A stretch of 43,237 nt of DNA, from the NCBI GenBank assembly GCA_051891195.1, contig JBJFEZ010000033.1, positions 1 through 43,237 on the forward strand, written 5' to 3'. Shown in pieces: positions 8,801-17,172 of the stretch; positions within the stretch are counted from its first letter, which is position 1; the number at the start of each line of letters is the position of its first letter. The notes beneath the pieces are model-generated. The model did not search any database, was not told where the DNA came from, and worked only from the letters and a program-made list of their open reading frames with translations. A program made the translations under genes and the position numbers. The stretch comes from CAG-273 sp051891195 (GTDB taxonomy: Bacteria; Bacillota; Clostridia; TANB77; CAG-508).

Positions 8801-10210
8801 CATTATACCAATTTCAGTAATTTTTTCTGTTCTAAAAGAAAGTCCTGTTGTTTCTAAATCCAATACGCAATAAGTAGCATCTTCTATATTTTGTCCTTTT
8901 GAAAAAGAAACAGGAGAAGATTCATCTGGAACCAAATATGCTTCTACTCCATAAATTACTTTTAAATCAGGATGATCTTTTTCTAAATATTTATGTGCAT
9001 CAGGAAATGCTTGTACTACCCCGTGGTCTGTAATAGCTATTGATTTCATTCCCCATTTTACAGCACGTTTTAGTAAATCTTTTGCTGCTGTCATGCCATC
9101 CATTTGACTCATTTGAGTATGCATATGTAATTCTACTCTTTTTTCTTTTGCTTCGTCTTTTCTTACTTGTTTTTTTATTCCTGTTGATTCAATAATTACG
9201 TTTGCAATAACTCCTAGTTCTTTTGCAAATGGGTCAAATTGCGCTGTTCCATTTACTTTTACACCACTTGCGCTTTTTAATTTTTTCATAACTGTATCAT
9301 ATTTGTCTGCTTCAACAAATGCTTTACAAGTAATAGTGCTAGAGCCGTCATACAAATCAAATGTTACTAAGAATTTACCAGATTTAAGTTCTCTTGAATC
9401 TGTATTTAAAATTTCTCCATCTAGCAAGACTTTTCCGCTATCAACAGATAAATCTATTACTTTTGATAATTCTTCTTTTATTTTTAAGCTTCTTCCATAA
9501 ATTAAAGGAGAATTTTCTTCCTGCTGTGTTTCTACTGGTATGTCTGCATCAGTAGGCATAGGAATTTCTTGCATAGAAGTTTCCTCTTGGTTTGATTTTT
9601 CTGCTTTTTCTTTCAATTTTTCTTCCATTTGTTCTTGAGCTTCTTTTTGAGCCAACATAATAGCTTGTTTTTCTAATTCTTTTGCATGTTCTTGATATCT
9701 TTCTATCATTTCTTGTGTAACTTCTTCTTGATAGCAAACCACATAATTTTGATTATATAATTCATTTAATTTTGTAGCTAGTATTTTATCAAAACTTCTT
9801 GCCTCTAGTACTTGCTTTCCCTTTATAGCTAGCTTTACAGTTATTTTATTATCTACTATATCAATACTACTGTTTTTTAATAAAGCTTTTGTTAAAGGAT
9901 GTTTAAACGCCATATAATCTACAATGTCAGCCCATTCTTGTTGTATTTTATTATTTATATTTTCTTCTTTATTTTCTGTTTCTATTTTTATTTCAATTTC
10001 TTTAAAATTAAATCTTTTACTTAAGTATTTTTCAAAGTCTGCTAAGTCTTTTATTAAAATGGAAGTATTTGCTTTTAATTTTATTTCTAATGTATTTGTT
10101 TTTTTATATATATTTACACAAGCAACTTTAGCTTCGCTTAAAGCGAAGCTATTTGTGTTATAGTCTTTAAATACTTGTTTTACTGTTTTTAGGTTTGTAT
10201 TTTCTTCCAT
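5813..10210 (-). CDS. polC: DNA polymerase III PolC-type, alpha subunit
   Basis: A 1465-residue Gram-positive replicase, close to the usual PolC length. In order: an N-terminal domain with a charged, glutamate- and lysine-rich linker (about 170-230), an OB-fold (about 235-345), and a PHP domain starting near 360 (VELHMHTQMS). A DEDD 3'-5' exonuclease is inserted near 445-610 (LDLETTGL, HNADFDIGF, HRALDD). The rest of PHP and the C-family polymerase core follow, with zinc cysteines (CPNC...CPNC), GSRGSVGSS and catalytic PDIDLNFSG. It synthesises chromosomal DNA with the beta clamp. It is downstream of rseP across a 242-bp gap that holds hairpin copy B, and upstream of hairpin copy A. No in-frame CGG occurs in its 1465 codons. 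Confidence 0.98.
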   Translation of the reverse strand: MEENTNLKTVKQVFKDYNTNSFALSEAKVACVNIYKKTNTLEIKLKANTSILIKDLADFEKYLSKRFNFKEIEIKIETENKEENINNKIQQEWADIVDYMAFKHPLTKALLKNSSIDIVDNKITVKLAIKGKQVLEARSFDKILATKLNELYNQNYVVCYQEEVTQEMIERYQEHAKELEKQAIMLAQKEAQEQMEEKLKEKAEKSNQEETSMQEIPMPTDADIPVETQQEENSPLIYGRSLKIKEELSKVIDLSVDSGKVLLDGEILNTDSRELKSGKFLVTFDLYDGSSTITCKAFVEADKYDTVMKKLKSASGVKVNGTAQFDPFAKELGVIANVIIESTGIKKQVRKDEAKEKRVELHMHTQMSQMDGMTAAKDLLKRAVKWGMKSIAITDHGVVQAFPDAHKYLEKDHPDLKVIYGVEAYLVPDESSPVSFSKGQNIEDATYCVLDLETTGLSFRTEKITEIGIMKVKNHKVIEEFSTFVNPEKPIPQRVVEVTNITDDMVKDAPTIEEVLPKVLEFVGDSVLVAHNADFDIGFLKHNCTELGLKLGNTYLDTLRLAKALFPEYKKYKLGIIAENLGIKVEVAHRALDDVDTTVKVFNVMLDMLKEKNVVTLDDMETKLSGKADYKSLPTYHAIILAKDYVGLKNLYKLISISHLDYFYKKPRILKSIYKKYSEGLMLGSACEAGELYRAIIAGKTDEELEEIASDYDYLEIQPLGNNMFMVRNETVKSVEELQDINKKIVALGEKLQKPVVATCDVHFMDPQDEIYRRILMAGQGYDDADDQAPLYLRTTDEMLKEFEYLGEEKAYEVVVTNTNKIADMCEKISPISPEKCPPYIEGCEETIKEIAYSKAHELYGEELPEIVQARLDKELNSIITNGFSVMYIIAQKLVWKSNEDGYIVGSRGSVGSSFVANMTGITEVNSLPPHYRCPNCKYSDFSDYGVKNGFDLPDKQCPNCGTKLQKDGMDIPFETFLGFDGDKEPDIDLNFSGEYQAKAHRYTEVIFGKGTTFKAGTVGTVADKTAYGYVKKYYEERGIPVSNAEVLRISQGCTGIKRTTGQHPGGIIVVPKGREIYEFTPVQHPADDPNSDIITTHFDYHSIDQNLLKLDILGHDDPTMIRMLFDLTGIDPTKVPLDDKETMSIFSSTDVLGVTPEQIHSEVGTFGIPEFGTKFVRGMLVDTRPTTFNELISISGLSHGTDVWLNNGQELVNQGIVTLSEAIGCRDDIMLYLIKQGLPPKPAFKIMEFVRKGKASKDPEKWKEYEAMMREYNIPEWYIGSCQKIKYMFPKAHAAAYVTNAFRIAWFKVHKPAAYYTAFYTIRADEFDSDVMCHGVEKVKNKMKEIDLQGNSATTKDKNMYAILELVLEMYERGITFLPIDLYKSHATKFIMESETEIRPPLNSIPGLGTVAAEGIDDAKKEGKFMSIDDMKIRSKIGKSVIELLEKVGCLKGMSQSNQMSLFG

Positions 10211-10263
10211 TGTCTTTCTCCCTATTTAGTTTTATATTATAAGTTTAATCAACAATTATTTTT

Positions 10264-10429
10264 ATTCAACTGGTATTATATTATTTTCGTAGCGAGTTAA
10301 GGTGGGGACCAACAAGCTAGAAACCATTGAAGGATTGCACGGATACCAATTAAATTTATGAGATGCAATCCAATTATGGTTTCTTGCGTAGTTGGGGCGA
10401 GCAAGAAAATAATATAATACCAGTTGAAT
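10264..10429. ncRNA. Large structured hairpin, copy B
   Basis: A 25-bp perfect outer stem (10264-10288 with 10405-10429) differs in sequence from copy A's. The same core is present: GTGGGGACCAACAAGC opposite TGCGTAGTTGGGG. Stem two is AGAAACCAT/ATGGTTTCT (10319-10327 with 10376-10384), and stem three is GGATTGCA/TGCAATCC (10332-10339 with 10364-10371). Compared with copy A, CGC/GCG became CAT/ATG in stem two and CCGAC/GTTGG became CCAAC/GTTGG, so pairing is kept while bases change. It lies between rseP (stop 10453) and polC (start 10210). Confidence 0.75.
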
Positions 10430-10452
10430 TTTATTATTTCTACAACATAAAT

Positions 10453-11715
10453 TTAAAAAATTCTCAAAATATCATTATAAGTAACTAATATAGAAAGTCC
10501 TATTAAAAGTGCAAATCCTATCATTTGAATATAAATTTCTAGTTTTTCACTTATAGGTTTTCTTCTTATTGCTTCTATAATAAAAATTACAATTTTGCCT
10601 CCATCCAGTGGTGGAAAAGGTAAAAGGTTCGTAAATCCTAATGATATGGATATTAAGGCTAAAATATATATAAAATCTGCAAATCCATTTGTTTTTGCTA
10701 CTACTTCTCCTATGCCAACAGGTCCCATCATTTGATTTACTGACACATTACCTGTAAATAACATTTTTAAATTATCTACAATAGAAAATGCAAAGTTCCC
10801 TGTTTCAAAAAATGCATAATATATGTTATTTGCAAAGTTATTTTCTGCTTTTTGTAAATAAACTCCTATATAATAATTTTCCCTCACTTCTGGTGTAACT
10901 AATATTTTTAGTATTTCTCCATTTCTTTCTATTGTAAATTCTATAACATCATTTATTGTTTTATTTATTTCTTCTACTAATTTTTTTGCATTTCCTGCTA
11001 CTTCAGTTTCATTTATTTTAAGTATTGTATCTCCTATTTCTAAACCTTGCATTTCTGCTGGGCTTTTAGGATAAACTGCTGCTATTTTTGTGTTTGTTTC
11101 TCCACTACCATCTATTGCAATTCCTGTATAATTATATTTTTCTTCTACTGGCTTAATTATAAAATTTTCTTGTTTTCCGTTTCTTTCTACTACAACTTCA
11201 ATAGGATTTCCTTCACATTTTTTTAGGGCTTCATCAAGGTCATTTTTGTAATTAATTTTCTTTCCATCAACTTTTAAAATTTTGTCTCCTGGCTGAATCC
11301 CTACTACCTCTGCATTTGTATTTGGAATAACACCTTCTATTATATTAGACGTATTATTACCAGTAAATCCCATTAATGCAAAATATACTATTAAAGCAAA
11401 TATAATATTAGTAAGACCTCCTGCTGCAACAATAGCAATTCTTTTTGGTATACTTGCTTTACTAAAAGAACCTTCTTTGTCAGAACGTTCTTCTTCTCCT
11501 TCCATATTAACAAAACCACCTAAAGGAATAAGTCTTAAGGCGTATTTTGTTTCTTTTCCTTGCTTTTTCCATATAGTTGGGCCGAACCCTATAGCAAATT
11601 CATTTACTTTTACTTTGCATAATTTTGCTGTTAAAAAGTGCCCACCTTCGTGAATAAGAACAAGAAAACCTAATATAAATATAATTTTTAATATTGTAAT
11701 AATTAACGAAATCAA
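10453..11715 (-). CDS. rseP: RIP metalloprotease (site-2 protease family M50)
   Basis: A 420-residue membrane zinc protease that cuts substrates within the bilayer (RseP/RasP family; anti-sigma factors and remnant signal peptides are known substrates). The zinc motif HEGGH (HExxH) is in the first membrane segment, near residues 22-26. Two PDZ-like regions lie at about 125-200 and 205-290. The second metal motif LDGG is near residue 370 (PFPPLDGGK), followed by C-terminal membrane spans. The start is TTG (11713-11715) with GGAGAG upstream. It follows cdsA closely; dxr, often found between cdsA and rseP, is absent. Confidence 0.96.
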   Translation of the reverse strand: MISLIITILKIIFILGFLVLIHEGGHFLTAKLCKVKVNEFAIGFGPTIWKKQGKETKYALRLIPLGGFVNMEGEEERSDKEGSFSKASIPKRIAIVAAGGLTNIIFALIVYFALMGFTGNNTSNIIEGVIPNTNAEVVGIQPGDKILKVDGKKINYKNDLDEALKKCEGNPIEVVVERNGKQENFIIKPVEEKYNYTGIAIDGSGETNTKIAAVYPKSPAEMQGLEIGDTILKINETEVAGNAKKLVEEINKTINDVIEFTIERNGEILKILVTPEVRENYYIGVYLQKAENNFANNIYYAFFETGNFAFSIVDNLKMLFTGNVSVNQMMGPVGIGEVVAKTNGFADFIYILALISISLGFTNLLPFPPLDGGKIVIFIIEAIRRKPISEKLEIYIQMIGFALLIGLSILVTYNDILRIF

Positions 11716-11727
11716 TTATCTTCTCTC

Positions 11728-12543
11728 CTATAATAATAGCATAAATAGAAAATATGCAAATGGTGCAGCAAATACTATGCTGTCTATTCTATCTAGCATT
11801 CCTCCATGTCCTGGAATTAGGTTGCTAAAATCTTTAATTCCTGTATACCTTTTAATACTTGATGCTGCCAAATCTCCTATTTGACTTAAAATGCTTAATA
11901 GTATTGTTATTATAGCAACACTAATGTAGCTATATTCTACATTAAATACGTTTTGGCAAACTAAGTTGTATAATAATGTAATTATAACTGCTCCTATAAC
12001 TCCTCCAATACAGCCTTCTATAGTTTTATTAGGGCTTATTTGAGTAAAATGGTGTTTTCCAAAATGTCTACCTATTAGGTAAGCAAAAATATCAGTTCCT
12101 AATGTAACAAATAGTAAAAACCATATTAGTATTTTTCCATTTTGTAAGTCTTCATTAATTACAGGAATATACATTAAAAATGTTACTATGTAAAAAATTC
12201 CTAGAAAGGTAACTGCAATATCTACTATATTTACTTTAAGATTTTTAATAATAACTGTTAAAAATAATATGCATAAAGTAATTGGTAATAACATTCCTAT
12301 GGCTTTTAGCCACCATTGTTCAGGAATTATATGTATAACCGAAATAAGTGCCGCTAAAGTATAACCTATCCAACTAATAGGATTAGCTTTTTCTCCTGTG
12401 CGAAAAGCTTTATAAAATTCGTGCAAACTCATAATAGCAATAATTGAAATAAATATATCTACTACATATTTATTTCCCCAAATTAATATAATTGCTACTA
12501 TTGGAAATAATATCAATCCTGAAATCCATCTTTTTTTCTCCAT
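11728..12543 (-). CDS. cdsA: Phosphatidate cytidylyltransferase (CDP-diacylglycerol synthase)
   Basis: A 271-residue integral membrane enzyme that makes CDP-diacylglycerol from phosphatidate and CTP, the branch point of phospholipid synthesis. Eight or so hydrophobic segments are visible. The family signature near the C-terminus is complete: S-S-I-K-R-Y-T-G-I-K-D-F, then L-I-P-G-H-G-G-M-L-D-R-I-D. Length is normal. It lies 12 bp upstream of rseP and 45 bp downstream of uppS, the standard Firmicutes order. Confidence 0.97.
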   Translation of the reverse strand: MEKKRWISGLILFPIVAIILIWGNKYVVDIFISIIAIMSLHEFYKAFRTGEKANPISWIGYTLAALISVIHIIPEQWWLKAIGMLLPITLCILFLTVIIKNLKVNIVDIAVTFLGIFYIVTFLMYIPVINEDLQNGKILIWFLLFVTLGTDIFAYLIGRHFGKHHFTQISPNKTIEGCIGGVIGAVIITLLYNLVCQNVFNVEYSYISVAIITILLSILSQIGDLAASSIKRYTGIKDFSNLIPGHGGMLDRIDSIVFAAPFAYFLFMLLL

Positions 12544-12588
12544 AAAATTTTTTACCTTTCTATGTATTAAGTATTAATAAATTTTTAT

Positions 12589-13308
12589 TTATTTGGCTCC
12601 AAATTTACGATTTCTAGTTTTAAAAGTTAATATAGCTTCATCTAGGTCTTTTTCTGAAAAATCCGGCCAATATTTATCTAAAAATAGAAATTCTGTATAT
12701 GCTAATTGCCATAATAAGTAATTGCTAAGTCTTTGCTCTCCACTTGTACGAATTAGTAAATCAGGCTCTGGTTGTCCTGCAGTGTATAAGTTATCAGATA
12801 TTAATTGTTCTCCAATATCTTCAATTTTAATGTTTCCGTTTTTTACAGCTTCAGCTATTTTCTTTGTAGCTTTTACTATTTCATCTCTACCACCATAGTT
12901 AAAAGCAACATTTAAAACCAAGCCTGTATTATTTTCTGTTTTATGTATAATTTTTTCTATACTATTTCTTATTCCCTCATCTAGAGAATCTAAATCTCCT
13001 AGCACATTAATTTTTACATTTTCTAAGTCCGAACTGGTTAATAACTCTTCTGCATATTTTTGAAGTAAAAGCATTAAGGCTCCCACTTCTTCTTTTGTTC
13101 TTTTCCAATTTTCTGTAGAAAAAGCATATACTGTTAAATATTTAATTCCTATTTTGTTAGCATATTTTGCAATTTTCTTTAATGTTTCTGCACCTTGTTT
13201 ATGACCAAGTCTATAGTCTATACCTTTTTCTTTCGCCCATCTACGGTTTCCATCCATTATAATTGCAATATGTTGTGGCTGCAAATTTGTATCTATATTA
13301 CTCTCCAT
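12589..13308 (-). CDS. uppS: Isoprenyl transferase (undecaprenyl diphosphate synthase)
   Basis: A cytoplasmic cis-prenyltransferase that condenses IPP with farnesyl-PP to give the C55 lipid carrier for wall and teichoic-acid synthesis. Motifs: MDGNRRWAKEKG with the catalytic Asp near the start, the F-S-T-E-N-W region, and RTSGEQRLSNYLLWQ near the C-terminus. I place the start at the ATG at 13308 (MESNID, 239 residues). An in-frame TTG at 13320 begins a sequence, TTGGAGGAGCAT, that itself contains the Shine-Dalgarno GGAGG for that ATG. It supplies the carrier used by the TagO and Tag enzymes encoded further along the window. Confidence 0.96.
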   Translation of the reverse strand: MESNIDTNLQPQHIAIIMDGNRRWAKEKGIDYRLGHKQGAETLKKIAKYANKIGIKYLTVYAFSTENWKRTKEEVGALMLLLQKYAEELLTSSDLENVKINVLGDLDSLDEGIRNSIEKIIHKTENNTGLVLNVAFNYGGRDEIVKATKKIAEAVKNGNIKIEDIGEQLISDNLYTAGQPEPDLLIRTSGEQRLSNYLLWQLAYTEFLFLDKYWPDFSEKDLDEAILTFKTRNRKFGAK

Positions 13309-13324
13309 ATGCTCCTCCAAATTT

Positions 13325-13873
13325 TTATATACTCATAACTTCCTTTTCTTTATTAGCTAGCAATTTATCAATTTCTTCTATTTTTTTATCTGTTAATTTT
13401 TGAATTTCATTTTCTTCATTCTCTAAATCATCCTCTGTTATTTCAGATTTTTTTTGTAATTCTTTTGCTTCATCTATAGCATCTCTTCTAATTGCGCGAA
13501 TTGCTACTTTAGCTTCTTCTGCTAGTTTCTTTATATCTTTTACTATTTCTTTTCTTCTTTCTTCATTTAATTCAGGGAAAGTTAATCTTATAACTTTTCC
13601 ATCATTGTTTGGATTAATTCCTATATCAGATTTTAAAATTTCTTTTTCAATTTCTTTTAATAAATTCATATCCCAAGGTTGTATTAATATCATTCTAGCT
13701 TCTGGCACAGAAATACCAGCTACTTGATTTATTGGTGTTGGAACACCATAATAGTCTACAGAAATTTTATTTAAAATTGCTGGGTTAGCTCTACCAGCTC
13801 TAATCTCTGCTAAATTTTCTTCAAAAATACTAATTGTTTTGTTCATTTTTTCTTCATAAATATTATTAATCAT
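13325..13873 (-). CDS. frr: Ribosome recycling factor
   Basis: A 182-residue cytoplasmic factor that, with EF-G, splits post-termination ribosomes. The typical pattern is present: RAGRANPAILNKI near residue 27, Y-Y-G-V-P-T-P-I-N-Q, and a long C-terminal three-helix coiled coil (E-E-R-R-K-E-I-V-K onwards). Length is normal. AAGGAG lies at good spacing before the ATG. It is between pyrH (21 bp upstream) and uppS (16 bp downstream), the conserved arrangement. Confidence 0.98.
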   Translation of the reverse strand: MINNIYEEKMNKTISIFEENLAEIRAGRANPAILNKISVDYYGVPTPINQVAGISVPEARMILIQPWDMNLLKEIEKEILKSDIGINPNNDGKVIRLTFPELNEERRKEIVKDIKKLAEEAKVAIRAIRRDAIDEAKELQKKSEITEDDLENEENEIQKLTDKKIEEIDKLLANKEKEVMSI

Positions 13874-13894
13874 AATTTTATTCTCCTTTATTTT

Positions 13895-14611
13895 TTAATT
13901 TTCTTCTCCAACAAAAGTGCCAACATTTTCACCCATAATTGCTTTTACCATATTTTCTGGTTCATCAATTCCAAATACAATTAATGGTATATTGTTATCT
14001 CTACACAATGATGTAGCTGTTGAATCCATTACTTTTAAGTTTTTATTTAATATATCTAAATATGTAATTTTGTCGTATTTAACTGCTGACGGATTAGTTT
14101 TTGGGTCATCTGAATAAACACCATCAATAGTTTTTCCAACTAATATAACTTCAGCTTCTATTTCAGCTGCTCTTAGAGCTGCAGCTGTGTCAGTTGTAAA
14201 AAATGGGTTTCCTGTTCCACAACTAAATATTACTACTCTTCCTTTTTCCAAATGTTTTGTAGCTTTTCTTTTTATGTATGGTTCTGCAATTTCTCGCATT
14301 TCAATAGCTGTTTGAAGTCTAGTAAATACTCCTCTTGCTTCTAATGCATCCTGTAGTGCTAGCCCATTCATACAAGTAGCAAGCATTCCCATATAATCCG
14401 AAGTTGTTCTTTCCATTTGATGTCCATATTTTCCACGCCAGAAGTTTCCTCCTCCAACAACTATAGCAATTTCTGCTCCCAAGTCTACTAGTTCTTTTAC
14501 TTTGTCACAAATTTTGCCTAATGTTTCTGCATCAATTCCTTTTTTTGCCTCCCCTGCAAGTGCTTCTCCACTAAGTTTTAATAGCACTCTTTTATACTTT
14601 AATTCTGCCAA
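13895..14611 (-). CDS. pyrH: UMP kinase
   Basis: A 238-residue cytoplasmic hexameric kinase that converts UMP to UDP in pyrimidine nucleotide synthesis. Motifs: LLKLSGEALAG near the N-terminus, IVVGGGNFWRG, the GTGNPFFTTDTAA stretch, and D-G-V-Y-S-D-D-P-K. The start is TTG (14609-14611) with AAGGAG upstream. It is the first gene of the frr-uppS-cdsA-rseP-polC run here; the usual rpsB-tsf upstream is absent, and a divergent sortase gene begins 176 bp away. Confidence 0.97.
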   Translation of the reverse strand: MAELKYKRVLLKLSGEALAGEAKKGIDAETLGKICDKVKELVDLGAEIAIVVGGGNFWRGKYGHQMERTTSDYMGMLATCMNGLALQDALEARGVFTRLQTAIEMREIAEPYIKRKATKHLEKGRVVIFSCGTGNPFFTTDTAAALRAAEIEAEVILVGKTIDGVYSDDPKTNPSAVKYDKITYLDILNKNLKVMDSTATSLCRDNNIPLIVFGIDEPENMVKAIMGENVGTFVGEEN

Positions 14612-14787
14612 TAAAAAACACTCTCCTTAATATTAAATTTATATGCTTTATTCTATCATAGATTATTTATTTTTACACCTTTTTTTGAAAATTTTTTTAA
14701 TAAAATTATAATTTTTATAAATAATTTTATTTTTAATGACAATACTAAAAAATATACTCTATTTTTTATTTTCTAAAAGGTGGTAAA

Positions 14788-15504
14788 ATGAGAAAAAAAT
14801 TAGTAAAGGTACGAAAAAAGATACCTGAAAGTAAAATTATTAAAGTAGAATTTAGTGATGAAATAGCAGAAATTCCTTTTGAAGAAACTAAAGCTAAAAA
14901 GAATTCTGCTTTTAAAATTTTTTTTCAAAAAAACCGTTATCGTATACAGCTTTTTGTTTCTTTTATTGTTGCCACTATTAGCTCATTTATATTTTATTTA
15001 AATATAAAAAAATCAAGCGAACAAGAAAAATTATCTAAAAAGTTATTAAATAATTATTCATTAACCACCATATATCAAGATAATGCTGAAAATTCTGCAA
15101 ATGCTGTATCATATGAAAATCCTTTTGTTATAGGTATGATACGTATTGAAAAAATTAATTTAAATTATCCTATATTATCAGAATGTAATAAAGACTTACT
15201 TAAAATTTCACTATGTAGATTTGCAGGTCCTATGCCTAATCAAACAGGTAATTTATGTGTTGCTGGTCATAATTATGTAGATTATAGATTTTTTAGTAGA
15301 TTAAACGAACTAAAAAAAGGTGATAGTATTGAAATTTACGATTTAGCAGGTAAAAAAGTTTTTTACAAAGTATATGATAAATTTGAAATTGACCCATCCG
15401 ATTTTAGTTGTACTAGTCAAAATACTAATGGTCAAAAAGAAATTACTCTTTTAACTTGTAATAATGTGAATGGCAAAAGATTAGTTATAAAAGCAAAAGA
15501 ATAG
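14788..15504 (+). CDS. Sortase
   Basis: A 238-residue membrane-anchored cysteine transpeptidase. A charged N-terminal cytoplasmic tail (about 1-50) precedes one membrane segment (about 52-70), then an extracellular sortase domain. The catalytic His is in A-G-H-N-Y near residue 160, the catalytic Cys in L-L-T-C-N-N near 229, and an Arg follows (G-K-R-L-V), matching the His-Cys-Arg triad. AAAGGTGG lies 4 nt before the ATG. The convergent gene ending at 15536 encodes a protein with an MPQTG sorting signal, a likely substrate. The subclass cannot be fixed by eye; the compact form and single partner suggest class D or a related class. Confidence 0.92.
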   Translation: MRKKLVKVRKKIPESKIIKVEFSDEIAEIPFEETKAKKNSAFKIFFQKNRYRIQLFVSFIVATISSFIFYLNIKKSSEQEKLSKKLLNNYSLTTIYQDNAENSANAVSYENPFVIGMIRIEKINLNYPILSECNKDLLKISLCRFAGPMPNQTGNLCVAGHNYVDYRFFSRLNELKKGDSIEIYDLAGKKVFYKVYDKFEIDPSDFSCTSQNTNGQKEITLLTCNNVNGKRLVIKAKE

Positions 15505-15527
15505 AACCTAAGCTTTTGCTTAAGTTC
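15504..15527. terminator. Bidirectional terminator between sortase and its likely substrate gene
   Basis: GAACCTAAGC and GCTTAAGTTC pair around a TTTT loop with one mismatch. The hairpin lies between the convergent stop codons and is flanked by T-rich sequence on the plus strand (TATTTATTTT). Confidence 0.7.
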
Positions 15528-15535
15528 TATTTATT

Positions 15536-15910
15536 TTATATGTTTTTATAATTTCTAATTTTTGTATATGCATATACTGCAGATGCTATACATATTCCTA
15601 TGAATATAAATAATGTTGTATCTTCAGCTACACCAGTTTGAGGCATTCCTTCTTCATTGTTTGCTTGAGTATTAGCAGTATTATTTGGTTCATTAATTGT
15701 TGTATTTTGTTCTACATTATTTACTTCATTATCTACTTCATTATTTAAAATACTATTTTGTTCATTGTTTTCTATTATATTTAATTGATTTTCTTCATTG
15801 TTAACAATAATTAATAATTCATTTCCTGTAGCTTGTGCATAAGGTACTATTGCTATTAAAAATAAAACTATTAATACGAATACTATAACCAATTTTCTAT
15901 TTTCCATCAC
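15536..15910 (-). CDS. Small Asn-rich surface protein with MPQTG sorting signal
   Basis: A 124-residue protein with a signal-peptide-like N-terminus (MMENRKLVIVFVLIVLFLIA, then VPYAQA). A low-complexity middle rich in N and E follows (about 30-88). The classic C-terminal wall-sorting signal is present: M-P-Q-T-G near residue 90, a hydrophobic segment, and a tail ending with R-N-Y-K. A sortase should cut between T and G and link it to the wall. It has no recognisable globular domain and may be mostly a disordered spacer. It converges on the sortase gene, which supports an enzyme-substrate pair. Confidence 0.8.
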   Translation of the reverse strand: MMENRKLVIVFVLIVLFLIAIVPYAQATGNELLIIVNNEENQLNIIENNEQNSILNNEVDNEVNNVEQNTTINEPNNTANTQANNEEGMPQTGVAEDTTLFIFIGICIASAVYAYTKIRNYKNI

Positions 15911-16059
15911 AAATCTCCTTTTTCTTTAGATAGTAATTACTTATATTATTTGTATGTACAATAAAAATTATACATTATTTATACAGTAAATATTATATAA
16001 TCACATTTAAAAATAGTCAAGTCTTTTTTTGTTTTTTTAAGTATTTTTTTTGTATAATT

Positions 16060-17151
16060 TCATACATTAAATCTAAATAAGACTACATCTCCATCTTGCA
16101 TTACATATTCTTTGCCTTCTGAACGCATTAAACCTTTTTCCTTTACTGCATTAACAGAACCTTCTCTTATTAAATCATCATATGACACTATTTCAGCTCT
16201 AATAAATCCTCTTTCAATGTCACTATGTATTTTTCCAGCTGCTTGTGGTGCTTTAGTTCCTTTTTTTATTGTCCAAGCTCTTACTTCTGGTTCTCCAGCT
16301 GTTAAGAATGACATTAAACCAAGTAAATCATAGCTTGCTTTAATTACTTTAGCTAGTCCTGATTCTTGTAGTCCTAATGCTTCAAGCATTTCTTTTTGTT
16401 CTTCTTCTTCTAAACTAGCCAATTCTTCTTCAATCTTAACACAAAGAGGAATTACGTCTGCTCCTTGTTCTTTTGCATATTTCTTAACAGTATGTATTTT
16501 TTCGTCATTTTCAATATTATTTAATTGCTCTTCTGAGACATTAGCTATATATAAAATTGGTTTCATTGTTAATAAAAATGCATCTTTTGCAATTTGTTGT
16601 TCTTCTTCTGTAAGTTGTAATGTTCTTGCAAATTTTCCTTGTTCCAAAGTCTGTTTTATTTTTTCAAAAATTTCAAGTTCTTCTTGATATTTTTTATCTG
16701 CCTTTATTTTCTTTTTTACATTATCTATTCTTTTATCAACTGTTTCTATGTCTGCAAATACTAGTTCTAAGTTTATTGTTTCAATATCGCGAATTGGATT
16801 TATGCTTCCATCTACGTGAACAATGTTTGAATCTTCAAAGCACCTAACTACTTCTACAATGCTATCAACTTCACGAATATGAGATAAAAATTTATTTCCA
16901 AGTCCTTCTCCTTGACTTGCTCCTTTTACTAGTCCTGCTATATCCACAAATTCAATAACAGCAGGTGTTATTTTTTGAGGATTATATAGTTCAGCTAGTT
17001 TGTTTAGTCTTTCGTCTGGAACTGCTACAATGCCTACATTTGGTTCTATTGTGCAAAAAGGGTAATTAGCGCACTCTGCTCCAGCTTTTGTAATTGCATT
17101 AAATAAGGTACTCTTTCCTACATTAGGAAGACCCACTATTCCCATTTTCAT
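16060..17151 (-). CDS. ychF: Redox/ribosome-associated GTPase YchF (Obg family)
   Basis: A cytoplasmic P-loop NTPase of the Obg/YchF family, which binds ribosomes and hydrolyses ATP as well as GTP in studied members. G1 is G-L-P-N-V-G-K-S-T, the switch region is N-Y-P-F-C-T-I-E-P-N, and G3 is F-V-D-I-A-G-L-V-K-G. A helical insertion (about 125-190) and a C-terminal TGS domain follow (T-I-K-K-G-T-K-A-P-Q to the end). I choose the ATG at 17151 (MKMGIVGLP, 363 residues). An upstream in-frame ATG at 17166 overlaps the SD sequence GGAGA that fits the later start. It lies just downstream of the L,D-transpeptidase gene. Confidence 0.96.
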   Translation of the reverse strand: MKMGIVGLPNVGKSTLFNAITKAGAECANYPFCTIEPNVGIVAVPDERLNKLAELYNPQKITPAVIEFVDIAGLVKGASQGEGLGNKFLSHIREVDSIVEVVRCFEDSNIVHVDGSINPIRDIETINLELVFADIETVDKRIDNVKKKIKADKKYQEELEIFEKIKQTLEQGKFARTLQLTEEEQQIAKDAFLLTMKPILYIANVSEEQLNNIENDEKIHTVKKYAKEQGADVIPLCVKIEEELASLEEEEQKEMLEALGLQESGLAKVIKASYDLLGLMSFLTAGEPEVRAWTIKKGTKAPQAAGKIHSDIERGFIRAEIVSYDDLIREGSVNAVKEKGLMRSEGKEYVMQDGDVVLFRFNV

Positions 17152-17172
17152 AAATTTTTTCTCCATTTCTTA

